A DNA stretch of 64,000 nucleotides from Kutzneria kofuensis (GTDB lineage: Bacteria; Actinomycetota; Actinomycetes; Mycobacteriales; Pseudonocardiaceae), in the NCBI RefSeq assembly GCF_014203355.1, contig NZ_JACHIR010000001.1, positions 7,194,038 to 7,258,037 of the forward strand, read 5' to 3'. The notes beneath the pieces were generated by a model. The model was given only the letters and a program-made list of their open reading frames with translations, searched no databases and was not told where the DNA came from. A program made the position numbers and the translations under genes. Each line of letters begins with the position of its first letter. Position 1 is the first letter of the stretch. Shown here in pieces: positions 40,214 through 51,437 of the stretch.

Positions 40214-41746
40214 ATGGGGACGATCGACGGCGTTGTGGACGTCGGGGAACTGCCGCCGGCGACGCAGCCGTCCACCGCCGGGCCGCTGGACCGGCTGGCC
40301 GTCTGGCGGCCGACCGACACCCTTCGCGGCTGGCTCGTCACCATCACCGTCACCCTGGTCGGCGGCCTGGTCCGGTTCTGGCATCTCGGCTCGCCGACCG
40401 ACCGCGGCTATCCCGTCTTCGACGAGAAGTACTACGCGCCGGAAGCGTGGCAGATGCTGCGCAACGGCGGCTACGAGGACGACGTCGGCGAGAAGTACGC
40501 GTTCATCGTCCACCCGCCGGTCGGCAAGTACCTCATCTCCATCGGCGAATGGCTGTTCGGCTACGACGGCTGGGGCTGGCGGTTCTCCTCGGCGGTCGCC
40601 GGCGCCGTGTGCGTCTTCCTCATCGTCCGAATCGGACGGCGGCTGACCCGGTCGACGATGCTCGGCGCGCTGGCCGGCGTGTTCCTGATCTGTGACGGCG
40701 TGAGCCACGTCCAGTCCCGGACAGCGTTGCTCGACATCTTCGTCGCCCTGTTCGTCGTGATCGCCTTCGGCTGCCTGCTCGTCGACCGCGACCAGGTACG
40801 GAATCGGCTGGCGGTGGCGGTCGGCGAGGGCTGGGCGGAGGAATCTCCGTGGGGCCCGCGTCTGGGCTTTCGGTGGTGGCGCTTCGCCGCCGGCATCTCG
40901 CTGGGGTTGGCCTGCGGGGTCAAGTGGAACGGCATCTACTACATCGTCGCCTTCGGCCTGCTGTCGGTGATCTGGGACGCGACGGCCCGGCGCGCCGCCG
41001 GGGTGGACCGCCCGTGGGTGGGGGCGTTGGTCCGGGACGTGCTGCCGGCGCTGTGGTCGCTCGTGGTGATTCCGGTGGCGGTGTACTTCGCCATGTGGTG
41101 GGGCTGGTTCGGCAGCGAGACCGGCGTCGACCGGCACACGTACGCCTCCGTCTTCCAGTCGTTCCTCGGCTACGAGGCCGACGTGCTGCATTTCCACGAG
41201 ACCCTGCTCAGCAGCAATCACCACCACTACTGGGAATCGAAGCCGTGGACCTGGCCGATGGGGTTGCGGCCGATGCTGTACTACATCGAGCAGAGCCCCA
41301 GCCCGTACGCCGCCGGGTGCGGCGCGAGCCAGTGCGTGAGCGCGGAGATGCTGGTCGGCACGCCGGCGATGTGGTGGCTGGCGTTCCCGATGATCGGCTG
41401 GTCGCTGTGGCGGGCCCTGGTCAGGTTCGACTGGCGCCACGCCGCCGTCATGGTCGGCTACATGGCCGGCCTGCTGCCCTGGTTCATCAGCATCGACCGG
41501 CAGATGTTCTTCTTCTACGTCACCCCGATGGCGCCGTTCCTGGTGCTGGGCCTGGTGTTGGCGTGCGGCGACATCCTCGGCCGCGCGAAGGCCGGCGCCG
41601 AACGCCGCGGCACGGGACTGCTCTTGGTGGCCATCTACACGGGCCTGGTGGTGGCCGACTTCGTCTGGCTGTGGCCGATCCTCAACGGCGTCCCGATCAG
41701 CAACGCCCAGTGGCAGGCCGAACTCTGGCTGCCGAGCTGGCGCTGA
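40214..41746 (+). CDS. Protein O-mannosyltransferase (Pmt, GT39)
   Basis: A 510-residue multi-pass membrane glycosyltransferase that moves mannose from polyprenyl-phosphate-mannose to Ser/Thr of exported proteins. The first extracytoplasmic loop has the acidic YPVFDEKYYAPEAW, then HPPVGKYLIS, typical of bacterial Pmt; about ten hydrophobic helices follow. Normal length for the actinobacterial enzyme. ATG 40214 gives the conserved start just before WRPTDTLRGW. It converges with the oxygenase gene with a gap of one base. Housekeeping rather than part of the terpene cluster. Confidence 0.9.
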   Translation: MGTIDGVVDVGELPPATQPSTAGPLDRLAVWRPTDTLRGWLVTITVTLVGGLVRFWHLGSPTDRGYPVFDEKYYAPEAWQMLRNGGYEDDVGEKYAFIVHPPVGKYLISIGEWLFGYDGWGWRFSSAVAGAVCVFLIVRIGRRLTRSTMLGALAGVFLICDGVSHVQSRTALLDIFVALFVVIAFGCLLVDRDQVRNRLAVAVGEGWAEESPWGPRLGFRWWRFAAGISLGLACGVKWNGIYYIVAFGLLSVIWDATARRAAGVDRPWVGALVRDVLPALWSLVVIPVAVYFAMWWGWFGSETGVDRHTYASVFQSFLGYEADVLHFHETLLSSNHHHYWESKPWTWPMGLRPMLYYIEQSPSPYAAGCGASQCVSAEMLVGTPAMWWLAFPMIGWSLWRALVRFDWRHAAVMVGYMAGLLPWFISIDRQMFFFYVTPMAPFLVLGLVLACGDILGRAKAGAERRGTGLLLVAIYTGLVVADFVWLWPILNGVPISNAQWQAELWLPSWR

Positions 41747-41747
41747 G

Positions 41748-42617
41748 TCAGAGGATCCGCGGGTGCCGGCCGCCGCCGGCCATCCGGCGGAGGTTGCGGC
41801 TGACGGTGATCCGCTTCAGCCAGTCGCCGCCGAGCCGGCCGTGCGCGGCCAGGTAGTTGTCGACGATCAGCAGGCTGCCGGGGGCGACGGCGACCTCCTG
41901 CTGGACCCGGTCGAGCTCGGCCAGCAGCCGGTCGAGGGCCTGCCGGGCGCCGGGGTCGAGAGGCAGGCAGCGGTCGAGCCGCAGGTACGGCTCGATCTGG
42001 TCGCCGAACAGCACGGCCGCCGGCCCCGCGGCGAAGCGGAACCGCTCCTCGGCGAGGACTTCCCGGGTGCCGTCGTCGAGATCCACGTCCCGCGCCGACG
42101 CCAGCGTGACGTGGCCATCGCGCATGCCGAGGAACGCCAGGTAGTCGCAGTGCGAGCCGCTCTCCGTGTGCAGATCGCGGCGGTCCGATCCGGTGGGAAG
42201 GATGTTCTGCACCATCCGGCCGTTCTGCACGCAGTCGCGGGCAAAGGGATCGCCGACGCACATCGCGCACAGCGCCATAATGGTTTCCGGGACGAGGGTG
42301 TGGTTCCGGGAATGTGGCACGTCCCAGTGCGGCGGAATCGCGACGTCGTCCACCGGCAGGCCCTGGATCAGGCACGCGGCGTGCGACTCGGTCATCCGGA
42401 ACCGCTGCAGGAAGTCCCGCAGCCCCGTGGGAAGCAGTTCCACGTCCAGCCAGTGCCGGTCGTAGAACTCCGGCTCGGTCGGCCGGACTCCCGATTCGAC
42501 CAGCGCGGTGACATCGGTCAGCAGCGCTTCGGCGGCGCGCTTGTCCAGGTGGTATTCGTGCGGGGAACGGACGCGGTGGGTCGCTGGCGAGCGAAACGCC
42601 GTGGCCATCGTGGTCAT
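41748..42617 (-). CDS. Fe(II)/2-oxoglutarate oxygenase, VioC/AsnO-like
   Basis: A 289-residue non-haem iron oxygenase of the clavaminate-synthase-like group. Iron ligands are likely His and Glu in DLHTESGSHCDYLAF and the distal His in DNYLAAHGR; the Arg of HGR and the WLKRITVSRNLR end fit 2-oxoglutarate binding as in L-arginine and L-asparagine hydroxylases. Such enzymes hydroxylate free or carrier-bound amino acids for specialised metabolites. It is divergent from the SARP regulator next door, which may control it. No peptide synthetase is in the window, so the substrate is unknown. Confidence 0.85.
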   Translation of the reverse strand: MTTMATAFRSPATHRVRSPHEYHLDKRAAEALLTDVTALVESGVRPTEPEFYDRHWLDVELLPTGLRDFLQRFRMTESHAACLIQGLPVDDVAIPPHWDVPHSRNHTLVPETIMALCAMCVGDPFARDCVQNGRMVQNILPTGSDRRDLHTESGSHCDYLAFLGMRDGHVTLASARDVDLDDGTREVLAEERFRFAAGPAAVLFGDQIEPYLRLDRCLPLDPGARQALDRLLAELDRVQQEVAVAPGSLLIVDNYLAAHGRLGGDWLKRITVSRNLRRMAGGGRHPRIL

Positions 42618-42732
42618 CCGTTCCGTCGTTGGGCGAATGCTGAACGGACGCTACGGCCGCGGCCGCGAGGCCGGCAAGCGACACGGTCATCGCGGGCAGC
42701 CGAAGCCGGTGATTAAGGCAGGGCTGAGGTGC

Positions 42733-42749
42733 ACTTGATCAAGACTTGA
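42733..42749 (+). promoter_or_regulatory. 11-bp-period direct repeat before SARP gene
   Basis: ACTTGA at 42733-42738 and again at 42744-42749, start to start 11 bases, overlapping the palindrome CTTGATCAAG (42734-42743). SARP regulators bind direct repeats with 11- or 22-base period, so self-control or control of the divergent oxygenase gene is possible. Confidence 0.4.
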
Positions 42750-42795
42750 GCGGAGCGGGTTGCGCGCGCGACCCGGGGTCCGCTCGAATGGCCCG

Positions 42796-45489
42796 GTGGT
42801 GGATCCGGCGGTGCGGCTGCTCGGCCCGGTCGGCGCGACGCTGGCCGGCGCGGAGCTGAACCTCGGCGCGCCGGGGCCGCGGTCGCTGTTCGCACGGCTG
42901 GCGCTGAGCGTGGACGAGACCGTGTCCGCGGACGATCTGGTGGACGCGCTGTGGGGCGAGGCGCCGCCGAGGACAGCACGGTCCACTGTGTACACGTACG
43001 CCTCCATCCTGCGGAAAGCCTTGGGCGACAAGGCGTTGATCGGCAGCCGGGCCGGCTATCGGTTGGCGCTGCCGGCCGAGACCGTCGACGTGCGTCGGTT
43101 CGAGGCGACCTTCCGCGCCGCGCGCCGGCTGTGGTCGGCGGACGACCACGGGGCAGTGCTGGCGGAATGCGAGCGAGCCCGGCGGGAATGGGGCGGCGTG
43201 CCGCTCGGCGGCGCGGTCGGCCCGTTCGTCCAGCGCGAGCGCGAGCGGCTCGACGCGCTCTTCCTGGACGTCCAGGAACTGCGCTGCGCCGCGCTGGTGG
43301 AGATCGGCCGCCCGGCCGACGCGATCGCCGATCTCTCCGAGCTGGCCAGGGAAAACCCGCTGCCCGAACGTCTGCACGAGATGCTGATGACCGCGCAGCA
43401 CCGCAGCGGCCGGACCGCCGAGGCGCTGCGGACCTACGACCGCGTCCGGCGGGCGCTGGACGACGAACTCGGCATCGACCCCGGTCGGGGCCTGCGCGAG
43501 GCGTACGAGCTCGTGCGGTCGGAACCCGACAAGCCGTCGGTGGTGCCGGCCCAGCTGCCGCACGGTGGTGGCGCGCACTTCACCGGCCGCGCAAGGCATC
43601 TGCGGGAACTGCAGGCCGTCGGGCCCGGCTCGGTGGTGGTCATCGACGGCCCGGCGGGCGTCGGCAAGACCACGCTGGCGATCCGGTTCGGGCACCTGGT
43701 CGCGGACCGGTTCCCGGACGGGCAGCTGTTCGTCGACCTGCGTGGCTTCGACACCCGGTCCGGGCCGGTCGCCCCCGCCGACGCACTCGACCGCATGCTG
43801 CGGGCGCTCGGTGCGGAGGAGCAGCCGGCCGACCGCGCCGAGCGCTACCGGTCACTGCTGGCCGGCCGGAAGGTCCTCGTGGTGCTGGACAACGCCGTCA
43901 GCGCCGACCAGGTGCGCCCGCTGCTGGCCGACGCCCCGGGCTGCCTCACGCTCGTCACCAGCCGGAACCGGCTGATCCTGGGCGGGCCGCGGGTCGGCCT
44001 GAACACGTTGTCGCCGGCCGAATCCGTGGCGCTGCTGGCCAGCGTGCTCGGAGCCGACCAGGTCCGCGAGGACCCCGACGCCGCCAGCGAGCTCGCCGAC
44101 CAGTGCGGTCACCTGCCGCTGGCGCTGCGGGTGGCGGCCGAGCGGATCGGCTCCGGCGCGTACGGACTCACGGACATGGTCGACGAGCTGCGGCGCGAGG
44201 AGGACCGCCTCGACGTGCTCGCGCAGGACGACGACGAGTTGTCGGACGTGCGGGCGGTCTTCCGCCTCTCCTACCGGTCCCTCGACCCCGAGCAGGCGCG
44301 CGCCTTCCGGCTGCTCGGTGTGCATCCGGGCACCGACATCGACCTGCACGAGGCGGCCGCCCTGCTCGGCGTCGACCTCGGCACGGCCCGCGACACGGTG
44401 GCCGGCCTGGTGCGGCAACACCTGGTCCAGCCGACCGGAACCGACCGCTACCGGCTGCACGACCTGCTCCGGATCTTCGCGGCGGAACAGGACGAGCCCG
44501 AAGCCGACGCGGCCGTCTCAAGGCTGCTGGCCTGTGCCCTCGCCGCGGCGCATGCCGTACGGGCGGAGCTCATGCCGGGGCTCGGCGACATCGTTGCCGA
44601 CGCGCGGTGTCCGCACCCGCCGCCGACCGGCTACGACGCGGCGCTGACCTGGGCGGCCGATCGGCTGCCCACCCTCGCCGCCACGGTCCGGGCCGCCGCC
44701 GACCGTGGGCACGACCGGTACGCCGCGCAGCTCGCGGCCACGCTGGCGGTGCTGTGTTATGGCACGAGCCACTGGGTGCTGTGGCTGCAGGTGATCGAGA
44801 TCGGGCTGGCCGCCGCCCGCCGCACCGACGACCCGCTCAACATCGCGCGGCTGTGCAACGACGCCGGCGTGGCCTACGACTTCCTGCCCGGCCACGAGGA
44901 CCAGGCCATCGCCTGCCACGAGGTCGCCGCGGAGATCCTGGCGGGGCTCGACCGCACCGATCCCGCGGTGGCGGCCAACCTCGCCGTGGCGCACGTGATG
45001 TTGGGCCGGCTGCGGGGCTCGCTGGAGTTGCTGGAGCGGGACCTGGACAGCGCCCACGAGCAGGCCAATCCGCTGTTCGAGGCCATCGCCGCGTTCAACC
45101 TGAGCATCGCGCTGTCGGCGCGGGGCGACTCCGCGCGGGCGCTCGAGTACGGCCGCCGCGGCGCCGCCGTGCTCACCGCCTCGGGCGCGGCCAACCGGCC
45201 CATGTTCGGGCACGCGTCCGAGCAGGTCGGCATGTCCTTCCTGCAGGCGGGTCACCCGGCCGAGGCGATCGGCCACCTCGAGGAGGCGCTGGCCGTCTGG
45301 CGGGAACTCGACAACCAGCGGGGCATGGCCACCGCGATGCACTCGCTGGCCGAGGCCCGTCACCGGGCCGGCCGCGCCGACGGCGTGGCGGAGTTGCTGA
45401 CCGCCGCCCTGCCGCTGGCCGACCGGAGCCGCGCCGCCGCGATCCGGGCGCTGCTGGCCGAGGTCAGCGGGGCAGCTTCACCACGGTGA
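42796..45489 (+). CDS. AfsR/SARP-family transcriptional regulator
   Basis: About 897 residues. The N-terminal OmpR-like winged helix ([15 protein letters not shown] to SILRKALGD) is followed by the bacterial transcriptional activation domain ([17 protein letters not shown] to [18 protein letters not shown]), an NB-ARC ATPase ([17 protein letters not shown]) and C-terminal TPR helices. Such proteins activate specialised-metabolite clusters. No clear ribosome site decides between GTG 42796, GTG 42799 and TTG 42760; 42796 puts the DNA-binding domain right at the start. It overlaps the convergent response regulator by 26 bases. Confidence 0.9.
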   Translation: MVDPAVRLLGPVGATLAGAELNLGAPGPRSLFARLALSVDETVSADDLVDALWGEAPPRTARSTVYTYASILRKALGDKALIGSRAGYRLALPAETVDVRRFEATFRAARRLWSADDHGAVLAECERARREWGGVPLGGAVGPFVQRERERLDALFLDVQELRCAALVEIGRPADAIADLSELARENPLPERLHEMLMTAQHRSGRTAEALRTYDRVRRALDDELGIDPGRGLREAYELVRSEPDKPSVVPAQLPHGGGAHFTGRARHLRELQAVGPGSVVVIDGPAGVGKTTLAIRFGHLVADRFPDGQLFVDLRGFDTRSGPVAPADALDRMLRALGAEEQPADRAERYRSLLAGRKVLVVLDNAVSADQVRPLLADAPGCLTLVTSRNRLILGGPRVGLNTLSPAESVALLASVLGADQVREDPDAASELADQCGHLPLALRVAAERIGSGAYGLTDMVDELRREEDRLDVLAQDDDELSDVRAVFRLSYRSLDPEQARAFRLLGVHPGTDIDLHEAAALLGVDLGTARDTVAGLVRQHLVQPTGTDRYRLHDLLRIFAAEQDEPEADAAVSRLLACALAAAHAVRAELMPGLGDIVADARCPHPPPTGYDAALTWAADRLPTLAATVRAAADRGHDRYAAQLAATLAVLCYGTSHWVLWLQVIEIGLAAARRTDDPLNIARLCNDAGVAYDFLPGHEDQAIACHEVAAEILAGLDRTDPAVAANLAVAHVMLGRLRGSLELLERDLDSAHEQANPLFEAIAAFNLSIALSARGDSARALEYGRRGAAVLTASGAANRPMFGHASEQVGMSFLQAGHPAEAIGHLEEALAVWRELDNQRGMATAMHSLAEARHRAGRADGVAELLTAALPLADRSRAAAIRALLAEVSGAASPR

Positions 45490-45900
45490 CGAAGAAGTCG
45501 TCGATCTGGCGGATGACGTCGATGAACCGGTCGAAGTCCACCGGCTTGGTGACGTAGGCGTTGGCGTGCAGGTCGTAGCTGCGCAGGATGTCCTCCTCCG
45601 CCTCCGACGTGGTCAGCACGACGACGGGGATGCTGCGCAGCGACTCGTCGGACTTGATCTCGGCGAGCACCTCGCGGCCGTCCTTGCGCGGCAGGTTGAG
45701 GTCCAGCAGCACCAGCCCGGGCCGCGGCGCGTCGGCGTACTCGCCCTCGCGGCGCAGGAACTGCAGCGCCTCCACGCCGTCGGCGACCACGTGCAGCTTG
45801 TTGCGCAGCTTGTGGTGCTCGAACGCCTCGCGGGTCATCAGCACGTCGCCCGGGTCGTCCTCGACCAGCAGCACGTCCACGACCTCGACGAACGATTCCG

Positions 45901-45904
<4 letters not shown>
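45464..45904 (-). CDS. Rcp1-like single-domain response regulator
   Basis: A 146-residue receiver of the cyanobacterial Rcp1 type. Acidic residues are in [13 protein letters not shown], the phospho-acceptor Asp in [14 protein letters not shown], and the conserved Lys in [12 protein letters not shown]. The GTG at 45904 overlaps the stop of the histidine kinase (GTGA), so they are a matched pair. No output domain, so it acts by protein contact, possibly on the phosphatase encoded upstream. Confidence 0.9.
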
Positions 45905-47397
<1,493 letters not shown>

Positions 47398-47517
47398 GAT
47401 CTCTCCAGCATCGGGCAGCGCGCGGATGTGCGCAGCGCGAGCGGGCTCGGTTTGTCACATGCGCTTCCCATGTGGCATCAGACGCCAAGTAGGAAGCGCA
47501 CGTGGCAGCAGGCGGCC

Positions 47518-48642
47518 CTACCGGCTGTCCGTCAGCACCACCAGCGCCAGGTCGTCGTCGAGCTCGCCGACCGTCATCCGCTCCACCGCCGACGCCAGGT
47601 CGCCGACCAGGTTGCCCCGGTCGCAGCGCGCCACCAGGTCGACCAGGCCCTCCACGTCCAGTCGCTCCGAGCCGACGCCGATGCGCCCCTCGATCAGGCC
47701 GTCCGTGTACAGCAGCAGCGACCAGCCCGGCGGCAGCGGCAACTCCAGCGCCGACCACTTCGCCTCGGTCAGCACCCCCAGCGGCAGCCCTGCCCGGTCC
47801 CGCGGCAGCGGCCGCGGCCCGGCGTCGTCGATCAGGATCGGCGACGGGTGCCCGGCCAGGTACACGGCGGCCGACGACTGGTCCGGCGCGATCGTGGCCA
47901 TGCACAGCGTGGTGAAGATGCCCTCCCGGTGCCGCTCGTGGATCAGCAGCTCCTGCAACGTGCTCAGCACCTGGTCGTCGGCCTGCCCGGCCAGCACCAG
48001 CGCCCGCCACGCGATCCGCAGGCACACGCCCAGCGCCGCCTCGTCCGGGCCGTGCCCGCAGACGTCGCCGATCACCACGTGCAGCGAGCCGTCGGTGCCC
48101 GTGACGGCGTCGAAGAAGTCGCCGCCCAGCTGCATCCGCCGCTGGCCCGGCCGGTAACGGGACGTGAGCACGGGGGATTTCTCGGTGAGCAGCGGCGACG
48201 GCAGCAGGCCGCGCTCCAGGCGGGCCGTCTCCTGCGCCAGCAGCCGCTCCTCGCGCAGCTGCCGGTGCATGTCCTCGGCCCGGCGGCGCTCGACCGCGTA
48301 CCGGATGCCGCGCAGCAGCAGCGAACCGTCGACCTGCCCTTTGACCAGATAGTCCTGTGCGCCGACCGCGAGCGCCTGGATGCCGCGCTCCTCGTCGTCG
48401 TGACCCGTGAGCACGAGCACCGCCGCCTGGCCGGCGCGGTCCAGGATGCGGCGCAGGCCGTCCAGCCCACTGGCGTCGGGCAGCCCGAGGTCCAGCAGCA
48501 CGCAGTCGAAGCCGGGCAGCATCTCGACCGCGTCCCGCGCGGTCCGTGCCCTGGTCACCTCGACCGGCGCGCCCACCTCGTCGAGCAGCGCGGTGACCAG
48601 CACTGCGTCACCGTCGTCGTCCTCGACCAGCAGCACCCGCAA
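47518..48642 (-). CDS. Receiver-SpoIIE (PP2C) phosphatase
   Basis: About 374 residues. An N-terminal receiver domain (VLLVEDDDGDAVLV, phospho-Asp in DCVLLDLGLPDASG, Lys in YLVKGQVDGS) is linked by a helical stretch to a PP2C-type SpoIIE phosphatase (LGGDFFDAV, IGDVCGHGPDEAAL, LLYTDGLIEGR, DDDLALVVL). Such proteins dephosphorylate anti-sigma-factor antagonists. The start is uncertain: TTG 48642 has GAAAGGG seven bases upstream, while ATG 48708 would add 22 residues. First gene of the operon with the kinase and regulator, 120 bases upstream of the kinase. Confidence 0.88.
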   Translation of the reverse strand: MRVLLVEDDDGDAVLVTALLDEVGAPVEVTRARTARDAVEMLPGFDCVLLDLGLPDASGLDGLRRILDRAGQAAVLVLTGHDDEERGIQALAVGAQDYLVKGQVDGSLLLRGIRYAVERRRAEDMHRQLREERLLAQETARLERGLLPSPLLTEKSPVLTSRYRPGQRRMQLGGDFFDAVTGTDGSLHVVIGDVCGHGPDEAALGVCLRIAWRALVLAGQADDQVLSTLQELLIHERHREGIFTTLCMATIAPDQSSAAVYLAGHPSPILIDDAGPRPLPRDRAGLPLGVLTEAKWSALELPLPPGWSLLLYTDGLIEGRIGVGSERLDVEGLVDLVARCDRGNLVGDLASAVERMTVGELDDDLALVVLTDSR

Positions 48643-48832
48643 CTGTCGTGCCCTTTCGTGACAAGTCCTCTGCGGGGATCTTAGGTGTGCGACACTCCGG
48701 GCACGCATCGATGGTCACCCGCACGCGTCCCTTGTGACCGTCGCGTTGTCTTCCTAGCGTGCCAACCGTCCATCCGGGCCTGGCCGTTCGGCCGGATGGC
48801 ACCGACATCCCCGTGAGATTGGACTAGTTCCC

Positions 48833-49618
48833 GTGGCGCACAAGCGTTACGCAGTCGCGATCGCGGCTGCCTTCGTGACGGCGGGTGCGTTGGCCGCCGC
48901 CCCCGCGAACGCGGTCGCGAACGGTCACGACGCGACTCCAGGCATGTTCCCGTTCGATGTGAAGTTCACCATGACGAACATCCCCAATCCGGACGGCACC
49001 ACGCGGTCCAGCGCGTGTTCCGGCGCGCTGATCGCACCCCAATGGGTGATCACCGCCGGGCACTGCTTCCACGACGTCAACCGCAATCCGGTCAGCGGCC
49101 CCGTGCCGTACCCGACGACGGCGACGCTGGGCAAGGTGGACCTCGCCGACAAGGGTGGCCAGACCGTGAACGTGACCGACGTGCGCCAGGCCCCGAAGGG
49201 GGACATCGCGCTCGGAAAGCTGGACAGGCCCGTCTACGGCATCCTGCCGCTGTTGGTGAACCGGCAGCAGCCGGCCGTGGGGCAGAAGCTGACCCTGGCC
49301 GGCTGGGGCGCGACCGACTCCGTCAACCCGGTCCCCGGCACGCACATGACCTACGGCGAGGTCGCGGTCGGCGCGGTCGAGGACGTCGACCTGCTGGTGC
49401 ACGGCGTCTCGCCGGCCGCCGACACGAGCGCGTGCCTGTACGACTCCGGCGCGCCCTACTTCAAGCCGGTCGGCGTCAAGACCGGCGTGCTGGTGGCCGT
49501 GGAGAGCGACGGCCCGGACTGCCCGCACGACACGCCGGAGACCACCACCCGGGTGGACGTCGTCGCGGACTGGATCGGCAGCCAGCTGGGCTACGCCGGC
49601 GTTGCCGCGAACGAGTGA
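48833..49618 (+). CDS. Secreted trypsin-like serine protease (S1)
   Basis: A 261-residue protein with a Sec signal peptide (KRYAVAIAAAFVTAGALAAA, cleavage near APANA-VA). The catalytic triad is His77 in VITAGHCFH, Asp124 in PKGDIALGKL and Ser205 in CLYDSGAPYF. The usual GDSGGP around the Ser reads YDSGAP here, which alters the oxyanion loop and may change activity. LAGWG is present as in S1 proteases. No clear ribosome site before GTG 48833. Stands alone; probably an extracellular protease. Confidence 0.85.
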   Translation: MAHKRYAVAIAAAFVTAGALAAAPANAVANGHDATPGMFPFDVKFTMTNIPNPDGTTRSSACSGALIAPQWVITAGHCFHDVNRNPVSGPVPYPTTATLGKVDLADKGGQTVNVTDVRQAPKGDIALGKLDRPVYGILPLLVNRQQPAVGQKLTLAGWGATDSVNPVPGTHMTYGEVAVGAVEDVDLLVHGVSPAADTSACLYDSGAPYFKPVGVKTGVLVAVESDGPDCPHDTPETTTRVDVVADWIGSQLGYAGVAANE

Positions 49619-49685
49619 CATGAGCTAACGACTTCCGGTCGAGGACGCGATCTCCGGGCGGGGCACCGGCCCGGAGGGAGCAACC

Positions 49686-51434
49686 ATGGCTGCCGGCATC
49701 ACCGAACGGAATCAGCACTGTTGGCGCTGCGCCACGGTGAATTCCGGCGGCGACAAGTTCTGCCAGAGCTGCGGGGCCTCGCTGGTGCAGCGCGACAACA
49801 CGACGCGATACCTGTGTGCGGCCGCGCAGCTCAGCGAGGTTTACGCCAACGCGGCGATCCGCGAGTTCCTGGTGGAACCGCTGCGCGCCATCCCGCCGAC
49901 GCCCGGCGTGGACACCACGGCGGTGCTGCGGGAGGCCGTCGCCTCCCGGGCCCGCCGGCGGCTCCGGGACGGCGTGCTGCTGGCGCTGCTGGCCGCGCTG
50001 CTGATCGCCAACCCGGTGCTGTTCGTGCCGTGGCTGGTGTTCGCGCTGCTGCTGGCGCTGTTGCTGGGTCGCTTCGAGATCAGCCGGCGCAGCGCGATCG
50101 TCGGCGTCGTCGTGGTCGTTGTCGGCCTGGTGATCGTCACGTTGCTCGGCTCCTTCGGCATCGCCGCGCTGGCGATCTTCTCCTCGCTCGACGAGTCGTC
50201 GAGCAGCGGCGGCTACTACCCCGGCGGCCCGCAACCGTCGACGGGCAGCGGTTTCCTGACCGTCGACCTGATCATCACGGTGCTCCTGCTGCTGGCGATC
50301 GTCGCCGTGGTCGCGGTGGACGAGTTCGCCGTGCACTACTTGGTGTTCAACCGCTTCCGCCGCGCCGACTTCCTCGCCGACGGCCGGACCAGCCCGCACG
50401 AGTGGGAGCGCCGGCTGCGCGGCCTCGGGCTGCCGACGTACCACCTGCCGCTGCAGCGGGTCGCCGCCGCCACCGAGCAGGCCGACCGGCGCGCCACCGA
50501 CGCGGATGTGGTGGTGCACCGGGGTTTCTCGCCGTTCATCGGCGCCGGCGTGCCCGTGCACGAGCAGCTGATCGCGCTGCCGCTCGAACCGTCCGATGAG
50601 GACGAGGAGCCGGAAGCCATCAGCGTCACCGGCCTGCACGACCACGTCACCCAGGCCATCAACCGGTTACGCACCACGTCCACGCTCGGGCCGGGCCGCC
50701 GGCTGGAGGACCTGGTGCGGCGCGAGCAGGTGCTGATCCCCGCCGACCGGCTGGTGATCGACCACCTGATCGTGCCGGAGATCCTGCCGGACCTGTACCA
50801 CGCGCCGACGTCACGGATCCCGGTCGACCAGGCGCGGTCGCTGGCCGACGCGGCCGTGGAGTGGGCGCGGTACTACAGCTGCTACCGGGTCGAGGCGTGG
50901 GACCGCGACCTCACCACCTCGTGCTACGTGCATGCCGGCACCGACCAGAAGATGCTGTTCCTGGAGTGGCGGTTCTTCGCGCTGCTGCCGATCATGCCGG
51001 GCTTCCGCGCGATCGACGAGTACCGCGATCCCCTGCTGGCGCCGATCAAGTCCACCCTGCTGGAGCTGCTGATCCTGCCGGCCACGATCGTGCGCCGGCT
51101 CGTGTCGGTGTTCCGCCGGTTCAAGCCGTTGAAGCAGGGCGTGAACGAGGTGATGCCGGCCAAGTACGGCGCCGACCGCAGCCTGCGCGAGTTCGCCCAG
51201 GCCGACCGGGTGCAGAGCTACTTCCAGGACGTCGACGTGGAGCGGTACGTGCGGATCCTGGACTCCACGCTGTTCCGCGCGGTCGGGCAGTACCTGCAGG
51301 AGCGCGGCTACTCGGTGGTGGAGTTCATGAAGCTGGCCGACCCCATGGTCAACAACTACAACCTGCAGGGCAGCACGCTCGTCGACTCCGCGGTCGGCAC
51401 CCGCGCGAGCGTCAACAACACCAAGAAGGGCTAG
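49686..51434 (+). CDS. Zinc-ribbon membrane protein with C-terminal shared motif
   Basis: A 582-residue protein of unknown function. It starts with a zinc ribbon (HCWRCATV and KFCQSCGASL) and then has three hydrophobic segments (about 97-120, 137-165 and 195-220). After them comes a long soluble region (ERRLRGLGLPTYHLPLQRV, LIVPEILPDLYHAPTSR, LFLEWRFFALLP). The last residues (558-580) carry a motif ending DSAVGTRASVNN that recurs at the start of the next protein, four bases downstream. GGAGGGAG precedes the ATG. The two-gene arrangement suggests the proteins bind each other through the motif. Confidence 0.82.
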   Translation: MAAGITERNQHCWRCATVNSGGDKFCQSCGASLVQRDNTTRYLCAAAQLSEVYANAAIREFLVEPLRAIPPTPGVDTTAVLREAVASRARRRLRDGVLLALLAALLIANPVLFVPWLVFALLLALLLGRFEISRRSAIVGVVVVVVGLVIVTLLGSFGIAALAIFSSLDESSSSGGYYPGGPQPSTGSGFLTVDLIITVLLLLAIVAVVAVDEFAVHYLVFNRFRRADFLADGRTSPHEWERRLRGLGLPTYHLPLQRVAAATEQADRRATDADVVVHRGFSPFIGAGVPVHEQLIALPLEPSDEDEEPEAISVTGLHDHVTQAINRLRTTSTLGPGRRLEDLVRREQVLIPADRLVIDHLIVPEILPDLYHAPTSRIPVDQARSLADAAVEWARYYSCYRVEAWDRDLTTSCYVHAGTDQKMLFLEWRFFALLPIMPGFRAIDEYRDPLLAPIKSTLLELLILPATIVRRLVSVFRRFKPLKQGVNEVMPAKYGADRSLREFAQADRVQSYFQDVDVERYVRILDSTLFRAVGQYLQERGYSVVEFMKLADPMVNNYNLQGSTLVDSAVGTRASVNNTKKG

Positions 51435-51437
51435 GCG

